Origin: Globodera rostochiensis
Taxonomy: Eukaryota; Nematoda; Chromadorea; Rhabditida; Heteroderidae
Assembly: GCA_018350325.1 (NCBI GenBank)
Contig: JAEVLN010000012.1
Location: 2,129,991-2,193,990, forward strand
Length of the DNA: 64,000 bases
Direction: 5' to 3'
Position numbers and translations under genes: made by a program. Below the pieces are notes generated by a model that saw only the letters and a program-made list of their open reading frames with translations, had not been told where the DNA came from and searched no databases. Position 1 is the first letter of the stretch. Every line of letters begins with the position of its first letter. Shown here piece by piece: positions 15,591-27,813 of this stretch.

Positions 15591-17719
15591 ATGCAGAAAT
15601 CTATGGATTTTTCTCAGCTAGAAGGTCAGCTGATGAATACGATTGCAGCTCTTTGCACTCAGCGAACTCCGTTTGAGAATTTGGACAGGCTTCTTCAATC
15701 GCTCGATGCGATCAGAATCAGGATTAGTGTTGCTGATCAGCACATCTTGGCGTCCTCACTTTGGAATGTGTACACTCAGTTAGCTGAAACTCAACCTTCA
15801 GGCACGAATTGCTGTGATATGTTTGTTTGACAGAGTGAAGAGGGCGGGTCTGGATTTTTGCGAAAAACTGGGAAGGAGACCATTTTTTTTAAACGGAACT
15901 AACAAAATAATTTCTAAGAAAATTTTGAAAATTGATGAAAATTTTTTTTTCTTCTATTTCATTACCACCCTTAAGGACAAAAATAGTAAGCCATTTTTTT
16001 CAACATTGGTTTCCAAGCCCATTTTAGTATGGTGTATATCTTCGGGTTCGGGCCGGAAATCCTATCTTAGGTCGTGCCCGAAATAGATTCCAAAGTACCG
16101 GGAATTCCCGTCCTGGCCCCGCTTCGCTCTAGTCCGAGATTGGTTTATGACTAAATAAATTATAGAATTGATGTGCGTTTAACCATTTTTAATTTTAGGT
16201 GTGCAATTCGACTTTGAGCTGCTACTTCTCGCTTTGTCTGTTTCTTTGAAGTGTAACTCGTCCGATTTGGCACAAAACGCTCTTTCCGCGATGGTTTTTG
16301 TCATTGAACGAGTAGGATTTCCCGCGTGTGCCATTGTTCGACGACTCAATTCGCTTATCATCAATTCTACGAGCATTTCTGAAACAATCCGACTTCAAAC
16401 ATTGACGCGTCTGAACTCTGTGCTTTCAGTCTCTTCCATGCTGCATGAACATTTCGATAAATTCGCCTCTCGGGCGGTGGAATTGCTTAAGACAGATGCG
16501 CAACTCGTAAGTTTAAATAGCGGCAAAAGTAGCCAGACCAGGGCCGTATCTAGAAAAAATTTTCGGGGGGGGGGAAGTCGATTCTTAGGGGTGTACTTTT
16601 TCCTTTTTATTGCATTTTTGTTACGCAATTTTTCTCGATTTCTGGTGGTGCATTTTCCGTTTTGCTCCATTTTTTGGGCGGCTCGTGAAATTTCATTTCG
16701 GGGGGGGGGGGAGGGGAATCCCCCCCCCCCCCCCCCCCCCCTAAATACGGGCCTGAGCCAGACCCGTAAGCCAGAAAAGCCGCTAAAAAATTTGGTTTCA
16801 GCCGATTGAACTGGTCGATTTGGTCATTTCTTTGATGGAAACTTCGGTTTCGCTGCTCAGAGTGTCGACGCTAATTTCCTTACAAAAACATGGTACCTAT
16901 TTGTGGTCATTATCACTAATAATACAATGAACGGTGATACAACAAATTCGTTTTCAGTTTGTGTGTCTGCGCTCAGTGACAAACCGGACAATGGCATTTT
17001 GAAGTTACTGAATGCCTTACTTGAGCACAATCACGAGGGGGTGCCACTTCCGCTTCAGGTCTTTTATCGGATTCTCTGAAAGTTAATTCATTTTTTTCTT
17101 AAAATAGTCCACGTTTTAGTAGAAATTATTTAATTTTTTTGGCGTTTCAGGTCGCAAGTTCCGTGTTTCAACAGGGCCACTTTTCTTATCAAGATGATGT
17201 GAAATTTCGTACTGTATTGGCACGTGGCCGATCAATTTGCCAGCTGATTTCGCGACCCAGAAGGGTAGCAAATTGTGCAAATTTGCCCGACATTGTGAGG
17301 ACAGATGCCGATGACGCAACGAATGCAACAAATTGCGTCATTTCGTTGGGCGAGTGGCGGAAGACTCAAAAGGCAGAAGAAATTGCGGTGGTGAGAATTT
17401 TTTTTTTGGCTTTTAAATCGTTTTTTAGAATCCAATTCAAAGCAATGACATTGCGACCGCATCTGGTGCTAGAACTTTGCCGGGAGATGATGACAATAAT
17501 GCTGATAACGAGGAAAATGAGAGTGGTAGTGAGGAGAATGAGGATGAAGAAAGTGTTGAAGATGTCGTGGAGGATGTAATAACATTGGATGACGACGAGG
17601 AAGAGACCACCGACAAGATAATCAATGACGGGGGCAGAGGCTCCGTGGTTGTGAATGGAGAAAAAGAATTTGCATTCAAAACGGTTGACGAACTTTTGAT
17701 GGATTTTACCGATGAATAA
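15591..17719 (+). CDS. Helical-repeat protein with acidic C-terminus (possibly PELP1/Rix1-like)
   Basis: Not firmly recognised. Start MQKSMDFSQLEGQLMN (15591). About six exons encode Leu-rich helices resembling HEAT/ARM repeats (FELLLLALSVSLKCNSSDLA, LLNALLEHNHEGVPLPLQ). They end in a long acidic stretch (about 17480-17625) and a final VDELLMDFTDE. PELP1, the metazoan Rix1 subunit of the 60S-ribosome 5FMC/rixosome complex, has the same plan: helical repeats, an acidic tail and a terminal MLADF-like motif. That is the basis of the suggestion. The intron at about 16507-16800 carries a hAT-like MITE. The intron at about 15800-16200 is long and repeat-like. Confidence 0.5.
16531..16763. mobile_element. 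hAT-like MITE in an intron
   Basis: The element spans 16539-16755. Its ends are inverted repeats: left CAGGGCCGTATCTAG, right CTAAATACGGGCCTG. It is bracketed by a perfect 8-bp duplication AGCCAGAC (16531-16538 and 16756-16763). An 8-bp target site fits the hAT superfamily. The inside is non-coding and contains a poly-G run and a poly-C run of about 20. No transposase is encoded. Confidence 0.85.
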
Positions 17720-18808
17720 GCGCTATTTTTTCAACTATTTTTCTCTTTGTCTTATTGTTGAAGTACATACGTATGGTTGTGTTTGGATTATTCTTGCATT
17801 ACGTTTCCTTAGAAACGATTAAGATCGCCACAAACACTGTTGGGAACATTCGTTGGACTATGAACCCGGTTTATTGCAATCAATGCCTACCCGTAAGGGG
17901 GCAAGGTCATATGCTCATGCCACACAGTGACGACCGATAGGGCTGCTGCTGCTGGAGAGCATTTTTTTCGTCGAAAGAGGGAGCAAATAATTGGCGTGGG
18001 CTGTTTGGGGCAGCAGCTTCACCCATTCAATTCATTGCTTGTGGTGGTCTCGTGACGGACTTTTAACTCCTTTTGTTTCTCGTAAAAAAACTGCTTTCAA
18101 TAAATAACGGCTTACAAATTAGAACCAGTTCACTCACCTACGATTTACAAAACAAGAGGGACCTCCCTACAGTTTTCTTCCACAATTTTTCCCTTTCGTG
18201 CCGGCCCTTACTATTAGGCACCCCTTTTAAAACTCGATTTTCCTTTTATCAAATCTGACGAAAGGGGTAAACCCAACTCATCCATACCCAACTCATCCAT
18301 ACCCATCTCATCCATATAGCATAACTTGCTTCAAACTTAACTGATTTAGAAAGTCAACGCCATTCGATAGATCTCGAGGAGCTGAAGCTGACACTAAGTT
18401 AAAGCTTTGCGATTGGACAAGTTTCAATTCGAATGGCGTTAACACTTTCTAAATCAGTTAAGGTTGAAGCGAGTTATGCTTTATGGATGAGATGGGTATG
18501 GATGAGTTGGGTGGGACCCCTGACGGAATGACTTTCTTTGTATTTTAAAGTTCCGACTTTTAGTTTAAGCCGGTTCCCCAGCGCAGAGAGAGAGAGAAGC
18601 AGAGAAATGTTTTAAAAGACAGCGAACATACGGTGAAGAAGAGAGAGAACACCAAAAGAAGAGAAGGGGCAAAGGAAAAAGCGAAATATTTTTCAAAGGC
18701 CTTAAAGTCATAGGTGTTTTACACCATATATGAAAATGTCTATTAAACTAGCACAAATTACATTACTTTCATTCTACTGACTGAATTCAGATAAAACAAA
18801 TAACTTAA
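17720..18808. other. Intergenic region with a foldback element
   Basis: Separates the acidic-tailed gene from clpX. It holds the inverted-repeat element listed separately (18255-18525) and a GA-rich stretch near 18580-18680. Neither strand shows a convincing ORF. Confidence 0.5.
18255..18525. mobile_element. Foldback MITE with about 100-bp terminal inverted repeats
   Basis: The left arm starts near 18264 (GGGGTAAACCCAACTCATCC). The right arm ends near 18519 with its near-perfect complement (GGATGAGTTGGGTGGGACCC). The arms share CATAACTTGCTTC, TAACTGATTTAGAAAGT and AACGCCATTCGA, so complementarity reaches deep towards a centre at about 18390. The left arm also repeats ACCCAACTCATCCAT in tandem. 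CTGACG occurs on both sides (18255-18260 and 18520-18525), a possible target duplication. Superfamily not assigned. Confidence 0.8.
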
Positions 18809-21510
18809 ATGCGCTCTCAACAATTCAGTTTGCGCCAACTCCGTAAACCCTTCAGAAATGCCACCACAACCAGCAATTTGGGATTGAGAGGTCATCGTAA
18901 TGGCATAGTCGGTCAAGGAATGCCGTGGACATCGTCGTCTTTGTTGGCCACAACTCCTGCAACTGTTGCGTCTGCAGATGACAATTTGGGCAGCCATTTG
19001 GTGCCGACAATGACTGCAACAAAATCTGCTAGCACTGTTGTTGATTTTCGGCGCCGTTCCTTGTCCTGTGGACAGTCAAACTGCGCCAAGTGCGGTTGGT
19101 CCTTTGTTTGTCTGGGGCGCAGATGGACGCATTTTGGATAAATATTTTTGCTTCTTTAGGGAAGCCATTGCGATCAACGCCAACCACCAATGGTTTGATG
19201 AATTTATTATTCTAACTTTTACAACATTTTCTTGCAGTGAACCGGAATTTGCTCTATTGCAAGGCCTGCAACATCGTCTTCAGCAGTTCCTCATCGAGCG
19301 ACTCGTCCTCCAAAAAGTTCAACATGTTGAAGAGCGGCCCCATTCAATCGCCACCATATCCGACAGAAATTTCTGCTTACCTTGACAAATACGTGGTTGG
19401 CCAGCAACAGGCCAAAAAGGCGTTGGCAGTCGGCATTTACCAGCATTACAAGTTGGTAGATGGCCATTTTCTGTCATTGGAAGAACCTTTGAAGGACGCG
19501 GGTGAAAATGGAAGGGAGATAAAAAAGATTTCAGAATAAGGTCTTGTTGAACTTGACGTCTTCTAAATAGGCTTAAAGTCGTCTACTCCCCACGTAGTTT
19601 TAATACGATCGTTAAGTCGTTTCTGTTCATTTAGACGCCTGGAGAACAACCTGCGCTGTCAGAACCAGTTCTTAGACAACAATCTTGCGCTTGCAGTTCA
19701 ACAGCATCATCAGCAGCAATCGCAAATGCATCCGAACATAAGCATTCACTACCCATTCTCACATCCGCACGACTTGGCATCTGACCGTACTGCCATTAAA
19801 CAACGACAAAAAGATTGGTTGACACTTTTTTCAACTATTTCAGTGTTGTCGCATAATGCTGCTAGTACGTTATCGTCAAACTCTTTATCATCAAACCAGC
19901 AACGTTCCAAAGGTTAAAAATTGTTCTTTGCTAATACATGCCAAAGACTATAAAAGCGCCATGCTTAGATCCATTTTACGGGTTCCATTCTGCTTTGCAA
20001 GAGGATGAGCCACAAATCCGGTTGGAAAAGTCCAATATTGTACTTCTTGGGCCTTCAGGAGTTGGTTGGTTTTTTAAAATTTATTTATATATATAAAAAA
20101 CCCGTCGTCGGTTTAGGCAAAACATTCGTTACGCAGGTGTTGGCCAAAATACTCGACGTTCCCATTGCTCTGTGTGATTGGTACGGTTTTTTGTTGTTGT
20201 TTTGTTTATTCTTGTATTCTGGAGAGAATCAAAAATAAATGCTATTTATCGAGGACTAATATTTGGCATCCTTTAGCACATCAATGACCCAGGCTGGCTA
20301 TGTGGGAGAGGATGTTGAGTCGGTGCTGCAAAAGCTGCTTCAAAATGCGCAAGGAAATGTTGAGAAGGCACAGCGCGGCATTGTTTTTCTGGACGAAATA
20401 GACAAAATCGCGGCAACGCGCGAGGCGGTCAGTCACGCGTACAGAGACGTCAGCGGAGAAGGCGTTCAGCATGCTCTGCTCAAAATGGTGGAAGGTTTGC
20501 AAGTTTTAATTCCCTTTTTTGGATACAATCATTTCAAATGGATGACATTTTCTTTGATCTTCACCAGATTAGTTTTTTTAAGGTACGGTGGTGAATGTGA
20601 AGAGCGGCAGGAAAGGGCAACAGGTAATTGAAAGATCACTCGGTAGTTAATTGATAATGTTTCATTCGGAGGAATGTGTGCCGTTGGATACCACCGACAT
20701 CCTCTTCATCGCCAGCGGAGCTTTCAACGGCCTCGAACGGGTGGTGAGCCGTCGACTGGACAAACGGACAGTTGGATTTGGTACTATAAAAACGAAGATC
20801 TTGGGAAAAAATGAGAATGTGGAAAGTAAAGGTGCTCCGTTGTTGGAAAACACCATAACAGCGGATGACAAAGAACAACAGTTGATCAACCAGAAGAGAG
20901 ACAAACTGTTCCTACAGGCTGACCAAGGAGATCTGATTAAGTTCGGCATGATTCCAGAGCTGGTACCACACCATTAGAGTTTTACTTTCAAATATGCTTT
21001 GATTCTTCAATTTAAAGGTCGGTCGCTTTCCCGTGCTCGTCCCTTTCCACAGCTTCGACAAGCAAATGCTCATCCGCGTGCTGACCGAACCCAAAAATTC
21101 GTTGCTTGCCCAAATGAAGTTCCAATTCTCAATGGATAATGTAGGTGTTAATTAAAAATACAAGATTAGTTAATTATTTTAGTTTTTTTCAGATCGAATT
21201 GGAGTTTTCGGTAGATGCTCTTGAGGAAATCGCCCAACTGGCATTGGAGAGAAAAGTCGGTGCGAGAGCGTTGCGATCGATCATCGAAAGAGTGCTCCAA
21301 GACCCCAAGTTCGATGGGCCTGGATCTGACATTGAAAAAGGTCCTTCATTTGGTCTCAGTTTTAAATCATGACCATCATTTGATTTGTTTTTCATATTTA
21401 TCTCATTTCCAGTGCAAATCACCAAGGACTACGTTCGTGGCGAGGGTACCTACGAATTCACACGGAAACAACTAGCAATGTCGACTGTTGCACTCGGTGC
21501 GTCAGTGTGA
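18809..21510 (+). CDS. clpx-1: Mitochondrial ClpX, AAA+ unfoldase of ClpXP
   Basis: Unfolds mitochondrial matrix proteins for ClpP. The Arg/Ser-rich start ([19 protein letters not shown]) fits a targeting peptide. The N-terminal zinc-binding domain spans three exons: CAKC in exon 1 (ends 19094), a 33-nt exon (19160-19192), and CKAC in exon 3 (starts 19238). Joined, they give Cx2C-x17-Cx2C. Next come [16 protein letters not shown] and HYKRLENN, then a Gln/His/Ser-rich insert. The AAA+ core has Walker [26 protein letters not shown], Walker [26 protein letters not shown] and sensor-2 [16 protein letters not shown] at 21508. The GYVG pore loop is intact. I did not search for the ClpP-contacting loop. 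Confidence 0.93.
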
Positions 21511-22524
21511 TGATAGAAGTGCTGCGTAATTTGTGATGAGATATGTGTTCATTGGGAGGGAATTCTAACTATACGCTTCACACACATATATAAAACAGGG
21601 ATGTATTCTCACCATTTCCTCTATAATTATGCGTGATTAATGCGCGCTTTTCCTAAATGCACGGTGATAATATGTATTTGATTATTATTGTTACCATTAG
21701 TATTTCGTTGCACTCACTTTTTTTGGCGTGTGTATTTCGCAAAAACATATTGAAATAACAGAGATTTTTACTTAACCTCCCTTCAAATAGGATGAAAGGT
21801 AAAACTTTGTAGTGCTAGTAGAACCAACCGTTCCAAGTTTTCCATAATTGGGTTGTGATTGTGTGTAGAATTTAAACATTTTTAAATTGATTTTCGAAAC
21901 GAATTTCTCAACATTTTTCTCATTTCCGTCCATAGCTTCAAGCACTGCACACACCGGCGTCCCTCTCCTCGCGTCGTCTCCTCCTTTCTTTATCATTTGG
22001 TTGTGTACCCATTTACTATTTTATGTTCTGTTGGCGGCGCATCGTTTTCCGCGAATTAATGAAGACGAATGGTTCTCGGAAATGGCTGTCGACGACTAAT
22101 TGACTGCTGGTGGCGGTTGCGTGTTGCTAAATAAATGTTTGATGCGTGCGATAGGATGGGATGGGACAAGGAATTTTTATCACCATTTATTCTTCGCCTG
22201 CCACTTTTGTTTGCCCCTTTCTCAGTGCATGTGTTTTTCTTGATGATTCGCGAAGCCCTTTCCCTGGCATCCCACGTGCCTAATCCTCACTCATCGTCAG
22301 CTTCGTCCGTTGCAAGTAGTGAATGAATGAATGTTCATTTTTGAGAATAGGGGTTTTATTCTTTACAATTCATCGTCTTCGTCATTATCTGCGCCTCGAT
22401 CGTCTTCGAAATCAGCAAATTGTGCAACTCGAACAACAACAGAAACAGCAGACTAACATCGTCGGGCGTTCACCTTGTTCGTCTTCCTCGACCCGTTCCG
22501 ATCGTTCTTTTCTGCCTGTTTCAA
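21511..22524. other. Intergenic / 5' region of the phosphatase gene
   Basis: AT-rich 3' region of clpX, then possible upstream exon sequence of the phosphatase. An in-frame stretch at 22323-22524 (Q/N/S-rich, ending RSPCSSSSTRSDRSFLPVS) is continuous with the phosphatase frame. It could be a longer N-terminus. Nothing else recognised. Confidence 0.4.
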
Positions 22525-24497
22525 TGGACGAGGCGTACTTTTTGCGGAAATTCGATGAGTACGAGCGCAATGACAGTTGGGACCAGGTTTTTCATGTCCG
22601 TTCTTTGTGTTTCTTTTACTCTGAAGAGAAATGTAGATTATTTAGAAGATCAACTTGGAGTCGGAAAGCCAGGCAAAAAAATTGAGTTTGTGTTGTGACT
22701 TGTCCAACACATTTAACGAGAAGAACCGGTATCGGAATGTATTGCCATGTAAGTCCTGGGATGTTTGCTTGGTTTATTAATTCTTGTAAGGTTTTAACGC
22801 GGTTTCATACAGCAATAATGGAGAAAAAACAATTCGATTTTCTGTACTTTTGCAAAAAAAAAAAAACTACTTGAACGAGAATCTATTCTGATGAATTGTT
22901 CTCCAGACAAAAGGCGATAATTTTGTTTCAGACGACCAGAACAGGATAATGTTGAGGTGCGGTGTTTCATCTGAGAGTGACTCGTACATAAACGCGTCTC
23001 CGTTGCATTTGCCATTTGCGCATCGCAATTACATTCTGACCCAGGGACCGTTGCCCAACACCGCCAGTGACTTTTGGCAGATGATCCACGAGCAGGGAGG
23101 TTGGTTTTGGTTGGCTGGAGACAAATTGGTCAAATTGACTGAATGTGGACTCGATTTTAGTGTCAATCTGCATAATGCTCAGCAAAGTCATGGAGAAAAG
23201 CTTTGTCAAGTAAGAAAGTTTATCCCTTTTACGGACATTAAATTGTGTTTAAATAGTAGCCCAAAAAGATTGTACATCGAAAGCCAAACCCGAATTATTT
23301 AAGGTTTTGGATTTAGATGCCACTCTTACTTCCCCTCGAAAGAAGAGAGCAAGCTCGAGTTCGACAATTTTGAGTGTAAACTCGAGCACGAAGAGACCAA
23401 ACCGCATTACATTGTTCGCCGTATCCGACTCACCCCACTGGACAGCCTGGAGGAGAGAGATTGCAAATCACCGCAAAGAGAGCAGACGGAACCTGGCCCA
23501 GAGAAAGGGCGTATCATCCACCATTTCCAGGTTAGTCTAAAAACGTATACTTCGAAAGTGACACTTCAGTTGAAAAAAAATATTTTCAGGGTGGGGGCAT
23601 TATACAACAGTAAAAAGCGGCATAAAATTTATTTAAATTGGCATTAAAGTTGGACTTTGTTGGCTATTTGTTCAAATTGGGCGTTAACTTGAGATTTAGT
23701 TCATCACTTGGCCAGATTTTGGTGTCCCTGTGCACACCGATCACTTTTTGAACTTCTTGGAGGAGGTTCGCACTGCCAGAGAGAAACTGTTGGAGCAGGG
23801 GGAGGGCAGTACGACCGGTCCAGAGTCTCCGGTTGTTTGTCATTGCAGTGTGAGCCTCAGAATTCCTGTTTATATTTTGTTTCGCACATTACTTTTCCCG
23901 TTTCAGGCTGGCATCGGTCGTACGGGTACCTTTGTGATCGTGGACAGCATTTTGAGTATGTTCGAAACTAAATGGAAACAACAGCACCAACAACAGGGAG
24001 ATGGGGAGAAGAACGGGGTAAGCCGAATACCCAAAAAATAAATATGGAAAATAATTTATTTCCGGATATTATGATGATCGGGCCACGGGTAAATATTTAT
24101 GCGTATAAATTTTTAGTCAGAAAATGATGTCAGCGAAAATGTGGACCGAATGGCGGACGAACAGTTAGACTCATTGGAAGCATTGGTTGTGTTCATCAGG
24201 CGGGTAAAATTCTGAATTTGTTTTTTTGAATTAAAATAACTTTTCTATTTGCTTAGCGTCGAATGGGTTTAATCCAAACCTCGCAACAGTTGCGTTTCTG
24301 CTGGAAGACAATTGTTGGTATGTTTCATTAGCCCTTTTTATTGTTGTTTTACGAGCATTGGCATTTTAGATTGGCTCGTGAAGAACGGAAAAAAGGCGGA
24401 AAACCCGAAGAAAGAGGAGCAGTCGCCAGTTAAAATTGCGTCGGAATTGAATCACATAAACGAGGAAAATTGGCAAATTATTGATAAATGTGTATAA
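22525..24497 (+). CDS. Protein tyrosine phosphatase, non-receptor PTPN1/PTPN2 type
   Basis: Dephosphorylates phosphotyrosine. The catalytic domain is assembled from about nine exons. The pTyr loop is NEKNRYRNVLPYDQNRI, then YINASPLHLP, YILTQGPLPNTASDFWQM, and IMLSKVMEKSFVKCHSYFP. The WPD loop is ITWPDFGVPVHTDHFLNFL and the P-loop HCSAGIGRTGTF. The Q-loop side is RMGLIQTSQQLRF. Nucleophile Cys, P-loop Arg and WPD Asp are all present. The MLSKVMEK and GLIQTSQQLRF segments match PTP1B/TCPTP best. I start at MDEAYFLRKFDEYERN, but an upstream in-frame Met lies at 22323. The C-terminus lacks an obvious membrane tail. RAE1 begins 123 bp downstream, as in an operon. Confidence 0.88.
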
Positions 24498-24620
24498 ATA
24501 AATTTGATTAATTTGGAGTGGAGAAGTCGCGAAAAACGCTTTTTTGGTGCACGGTTTTCGGTTCTTTTTAATTTTTGGTTGGTTTTCTGAGCATTTATTG
24601 AGGAAATCCAGCGATTAAAA

Positions 24621-26633
24621 ATGAGTTTGTTTGGCTCGTCGATGAACAACTCTTCGCCGTTTGGCGGCAAACCGGGCGGCGGACTGTTTGGTGCTGCTGC
24701 GAACACCGCCGTTGTGCAGCCGAGCACCTCAACTGCAATGTCACAAGACATTGAGGTTAGTGGTTGGGTTCTGATTTGGAGGCGGATGGATATATAGTAA
24801 ATCAGAATTAGATGCTACTAATCGGGCCGGACTTGGGCATGTGACAGTCCCATTCTCTGTTTTTAGGTTCCGCAGCCGCCCGACGACACTGTCCAGTCGT
24901 TGAAGTTCAACCCGATGGTGGCGGGTGCGCCCATTTTCCTGGCCGGTGGTTCGTGGGACAGCACTTGCCGCGTTTGGCAAATCAACGAAACTGGGATGGT
25001 GGAGCCGAAAGCGATGTTAAATGTTGGAGCGCCAATTTTGGCGGTGGATTGGTCGGAGGTGTGCTTGCTTTTGTACTTGGGGGGTTAACGCTTCAGAAAA
25101 ATCTTTGAACTCCCCCCCCCCCCCCTCCCGTACATTTTATATTTGTTGGCATTACATTCAATCATTCATTTTTGCGATACACAAATCCCATTCAGGACAG
25201 CACCAAAATATTCATCGCCAGTGCCGATAAACAGGCCCGCGTGTGGGATTTGGGCTCCAACCAAATGGCCGTCGTTGGCACGCACAATGAGCCCGTGCGA
25301 AGTTGTCATTGGATTGCGACTCCTCAGTATACGGTGAATGAGGGGAAATGGTTCGGTGAATGTGGTGGGATTTGACTTTTTTTTCATGTATTTTCCATAA
25401 ATTACTTTCGACATCCTTTTGGATTTGTTATCGCCGCTTTTTCTTCAGTGTTTGATGACGGGCAGTTGGGATCGAACACTACGCTTTTGGGACATGCGCC
25501 AATTACCCACCCAAAATGCGTTGGCCACCATTCAATTGCCCGAGCGCGTGTACTGCTCCGACATGGTCTTTCCGCTAGCGGTTGTTGGGCTGGCCGATCG
25601 GCACATCAAAATGTACAAGTTGGACGGAACGCCGTGAGTTCAAAAAAAAATGTACCTATACAAATTAATCACTGATCAAACTGTTTGGACTTTTTAAATT
25701 TTGTTTCAAATTTTGCTTTTAGCTCTGAGATTCAAGACGTGGAGTCGCAGCTGAAATTTCAGGTCCGCAAGTTTGTCGGGGGGAAAATTGTGATGTTTTT
25801 TTAGAGCCGTTCTATTGCGATTTACAAAGACAGAATGACGGGTCAGCCGGGTGGATTTGCGCTTGGCTCCACAGAAGGCAAATTTGGGAGAAATATTTTT
25901 GGGATTTGAAAATAATAATTTCCCGGTGATTTTGTTGCTCTTTCAGGCCGTGTGGCAATTCAGTGTTTGCAGCCAAAGGACCCGAAAGAGAATTTCACCT
26001 TCAAATGCCATCGTTCGGCCGAACTCATCAACAACTTCCAGGAGATTTATCCGGTCTCATTTCTTAGCGCTCAAAATTTTATTTTTGCATATTCCTATCG
26101 GCGCTGTAGGTCAACGACGTCGCCTTTCATCCGACTCATCAAACGCTGGTGACGGCGGGCGCGGACGGCAAATACTCTTTTTGGGACAAAGATGCGCGGA
26201 CGAAGTTGAAGGTGGTCGTTCATTGTCGTTGCTTTTTCCATTTGGAGGATTATGAGTTCAAAGACTTTTTCCTTAACTAAAGAGCTAATCGAGCCTCAAT
26301 CGAACGGATTAGGGACTCGGTCGGTGTACAGAGTACAGTCCACTCACTAGCAACTGCAACATTATGTCGTAGAACATCGATTTGGTTTTCAGGGTTCCGA
26401 TGCTCTGCCAATGCCCATCACAAAGGTTGCAATTCATCAGGGTGGCAATATAATGGCATATGCGATCGGTTACGATTGGAGTAAGGTGAGCGGCTTGTTC
26501 ACAATAAATGGCTCAAAAATCCAATAAAAAGAAAAAAAAATTTGAGGGCTTCGAATACAGCACCGCGAACAATGTGACGAAAATCTTTCTACACGCGTGT
26601 GACGAGGAGATGAAGCCAAAGTCGAAGAAGTGA
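24621..26633 (+). CDS. npp-17: mRNA export factor RAE1 (WD40 nucleoporin)
   Basis: Binds NUP98 and mRNPs at the nuclear pore. Start ATG at 24621 ([18 protein letters not shown]). The WD40 propeller follows: [47 protein letters not shown], then [13 protein letters not shown] and [19 protein letters not shown]. The C-terminal strands end [13 protein letters not shown]...KPKSKK with TGA at 26631. Interleaved segments such as [21 protein letters not shown] are diagnostic for RAE1. About ten exons. First member of the block shared with C. elegans F10G8. Confidence 0.95.
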
Positions 26634-27813
26634 TCTCGGCAGAGGAAATGACGGGCATTTCATATGGTTGTTCAATTGTAATTTATTTTATTTTATCACA
26701 ATTTTTTTTACTCAAAAATAGTTCTGTCGCCAATGGAATTTCTCGGCTCGCCCATCTGCCACAAATTCACTTTATTCGAACTTTTTTTCAACTTGAGAAA
26801 AGTATTCGTTCCCGTGCTCTTTATTTTTATTACATTTTCTGGTGGATAATTCTCTTCAATGGCCCGGAAATTGGCTTCGAGGGGTGGCACACAAAATTGA
26901 GAAAGAAAAGCCTTGCCGCCCCCGGGGGGGGGGGGGAAGGATTGTTCCGGAGAGCCAATCCAATGTTTATTCACTTTTCCTCCCTTTTTTGTCCACTGAA
27001 AATTTGGATACTCCGACGGACAAAAAAAAAAAAATGAAAAAGTGGGCAAAATCCCCTTTTGTCGAAGAAACATTTGTCTGTGGAAAAAAGGATTCAAAAT
27101 GTGAATTCTTTGAGTTTAACTTATTTTTTATTCAAAAATTCGGCGAAACTCAATGTAAAATAAAATACAAAATCAATAAAATAAAACGTAGAAATCGGAG
27201 GAAGACAAAATTCACCAAAAATGGGGCAACAAAATGTGTTTGTTTGTTGCCGGTGAGTGAATTTGAGGCGATTGATGCGTAATCAAAATTGGGGGGGGGC
27301 GAGTATAAAAGTCTCGGACTATGCATTTTTGCTCTAAATTATTGGTGCGAGTTCACATTAGAAAAAAACAAAATGAACAAAAATCGGGGGGGGGGGGGAG
27401 TGAACATTAAAAAAATAATTCCACGGGAAGTGCGTAAGTGAAGAAGGAGAGGGGAGGGGGGAGGGTTTTTGAATCATCTGAATGAATGGACATATTTTTG
27501 TGTTGTTAGCTCGGAATGTGAGAGAATTGGGGGGGGGGGGAGGGCGGCGGTGGCACAGGCGACGGTCGAAGCGATGGACGGGGGGGGGGGTGCGCGGAGT
27601 TTTTGTTAGCCCCGGCCGTGCCGCGAAGGGCGCCGCTACTTCTTCACCTCGTTGGTTAGAATCTGAATTCGATCAGTTTTTTTCCATAAATACACGCTGA
27701 AAATCTTGCGGGAGGGGGAGGCGGCGGCGGTCGGTTGACCCGCGAAGTCACTGAGAAAATGTGCGTAAACTTTTGCGGGGGTTTTGTACACCGTAAAAGC
27801 ATTTTCCGATTAG
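26634..27813. other. Intergenic, G-run-rich, no gene seen
   Basis: Between convergent rae-1 and the calcium-sensor gene. Poly-G runs occur near 26925, 27290, 27388, 27530 and 27583. Frames are either AT-rich Lys/Phe strings or G/C low complexity. No domain recognised. Confidence 0.5.
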
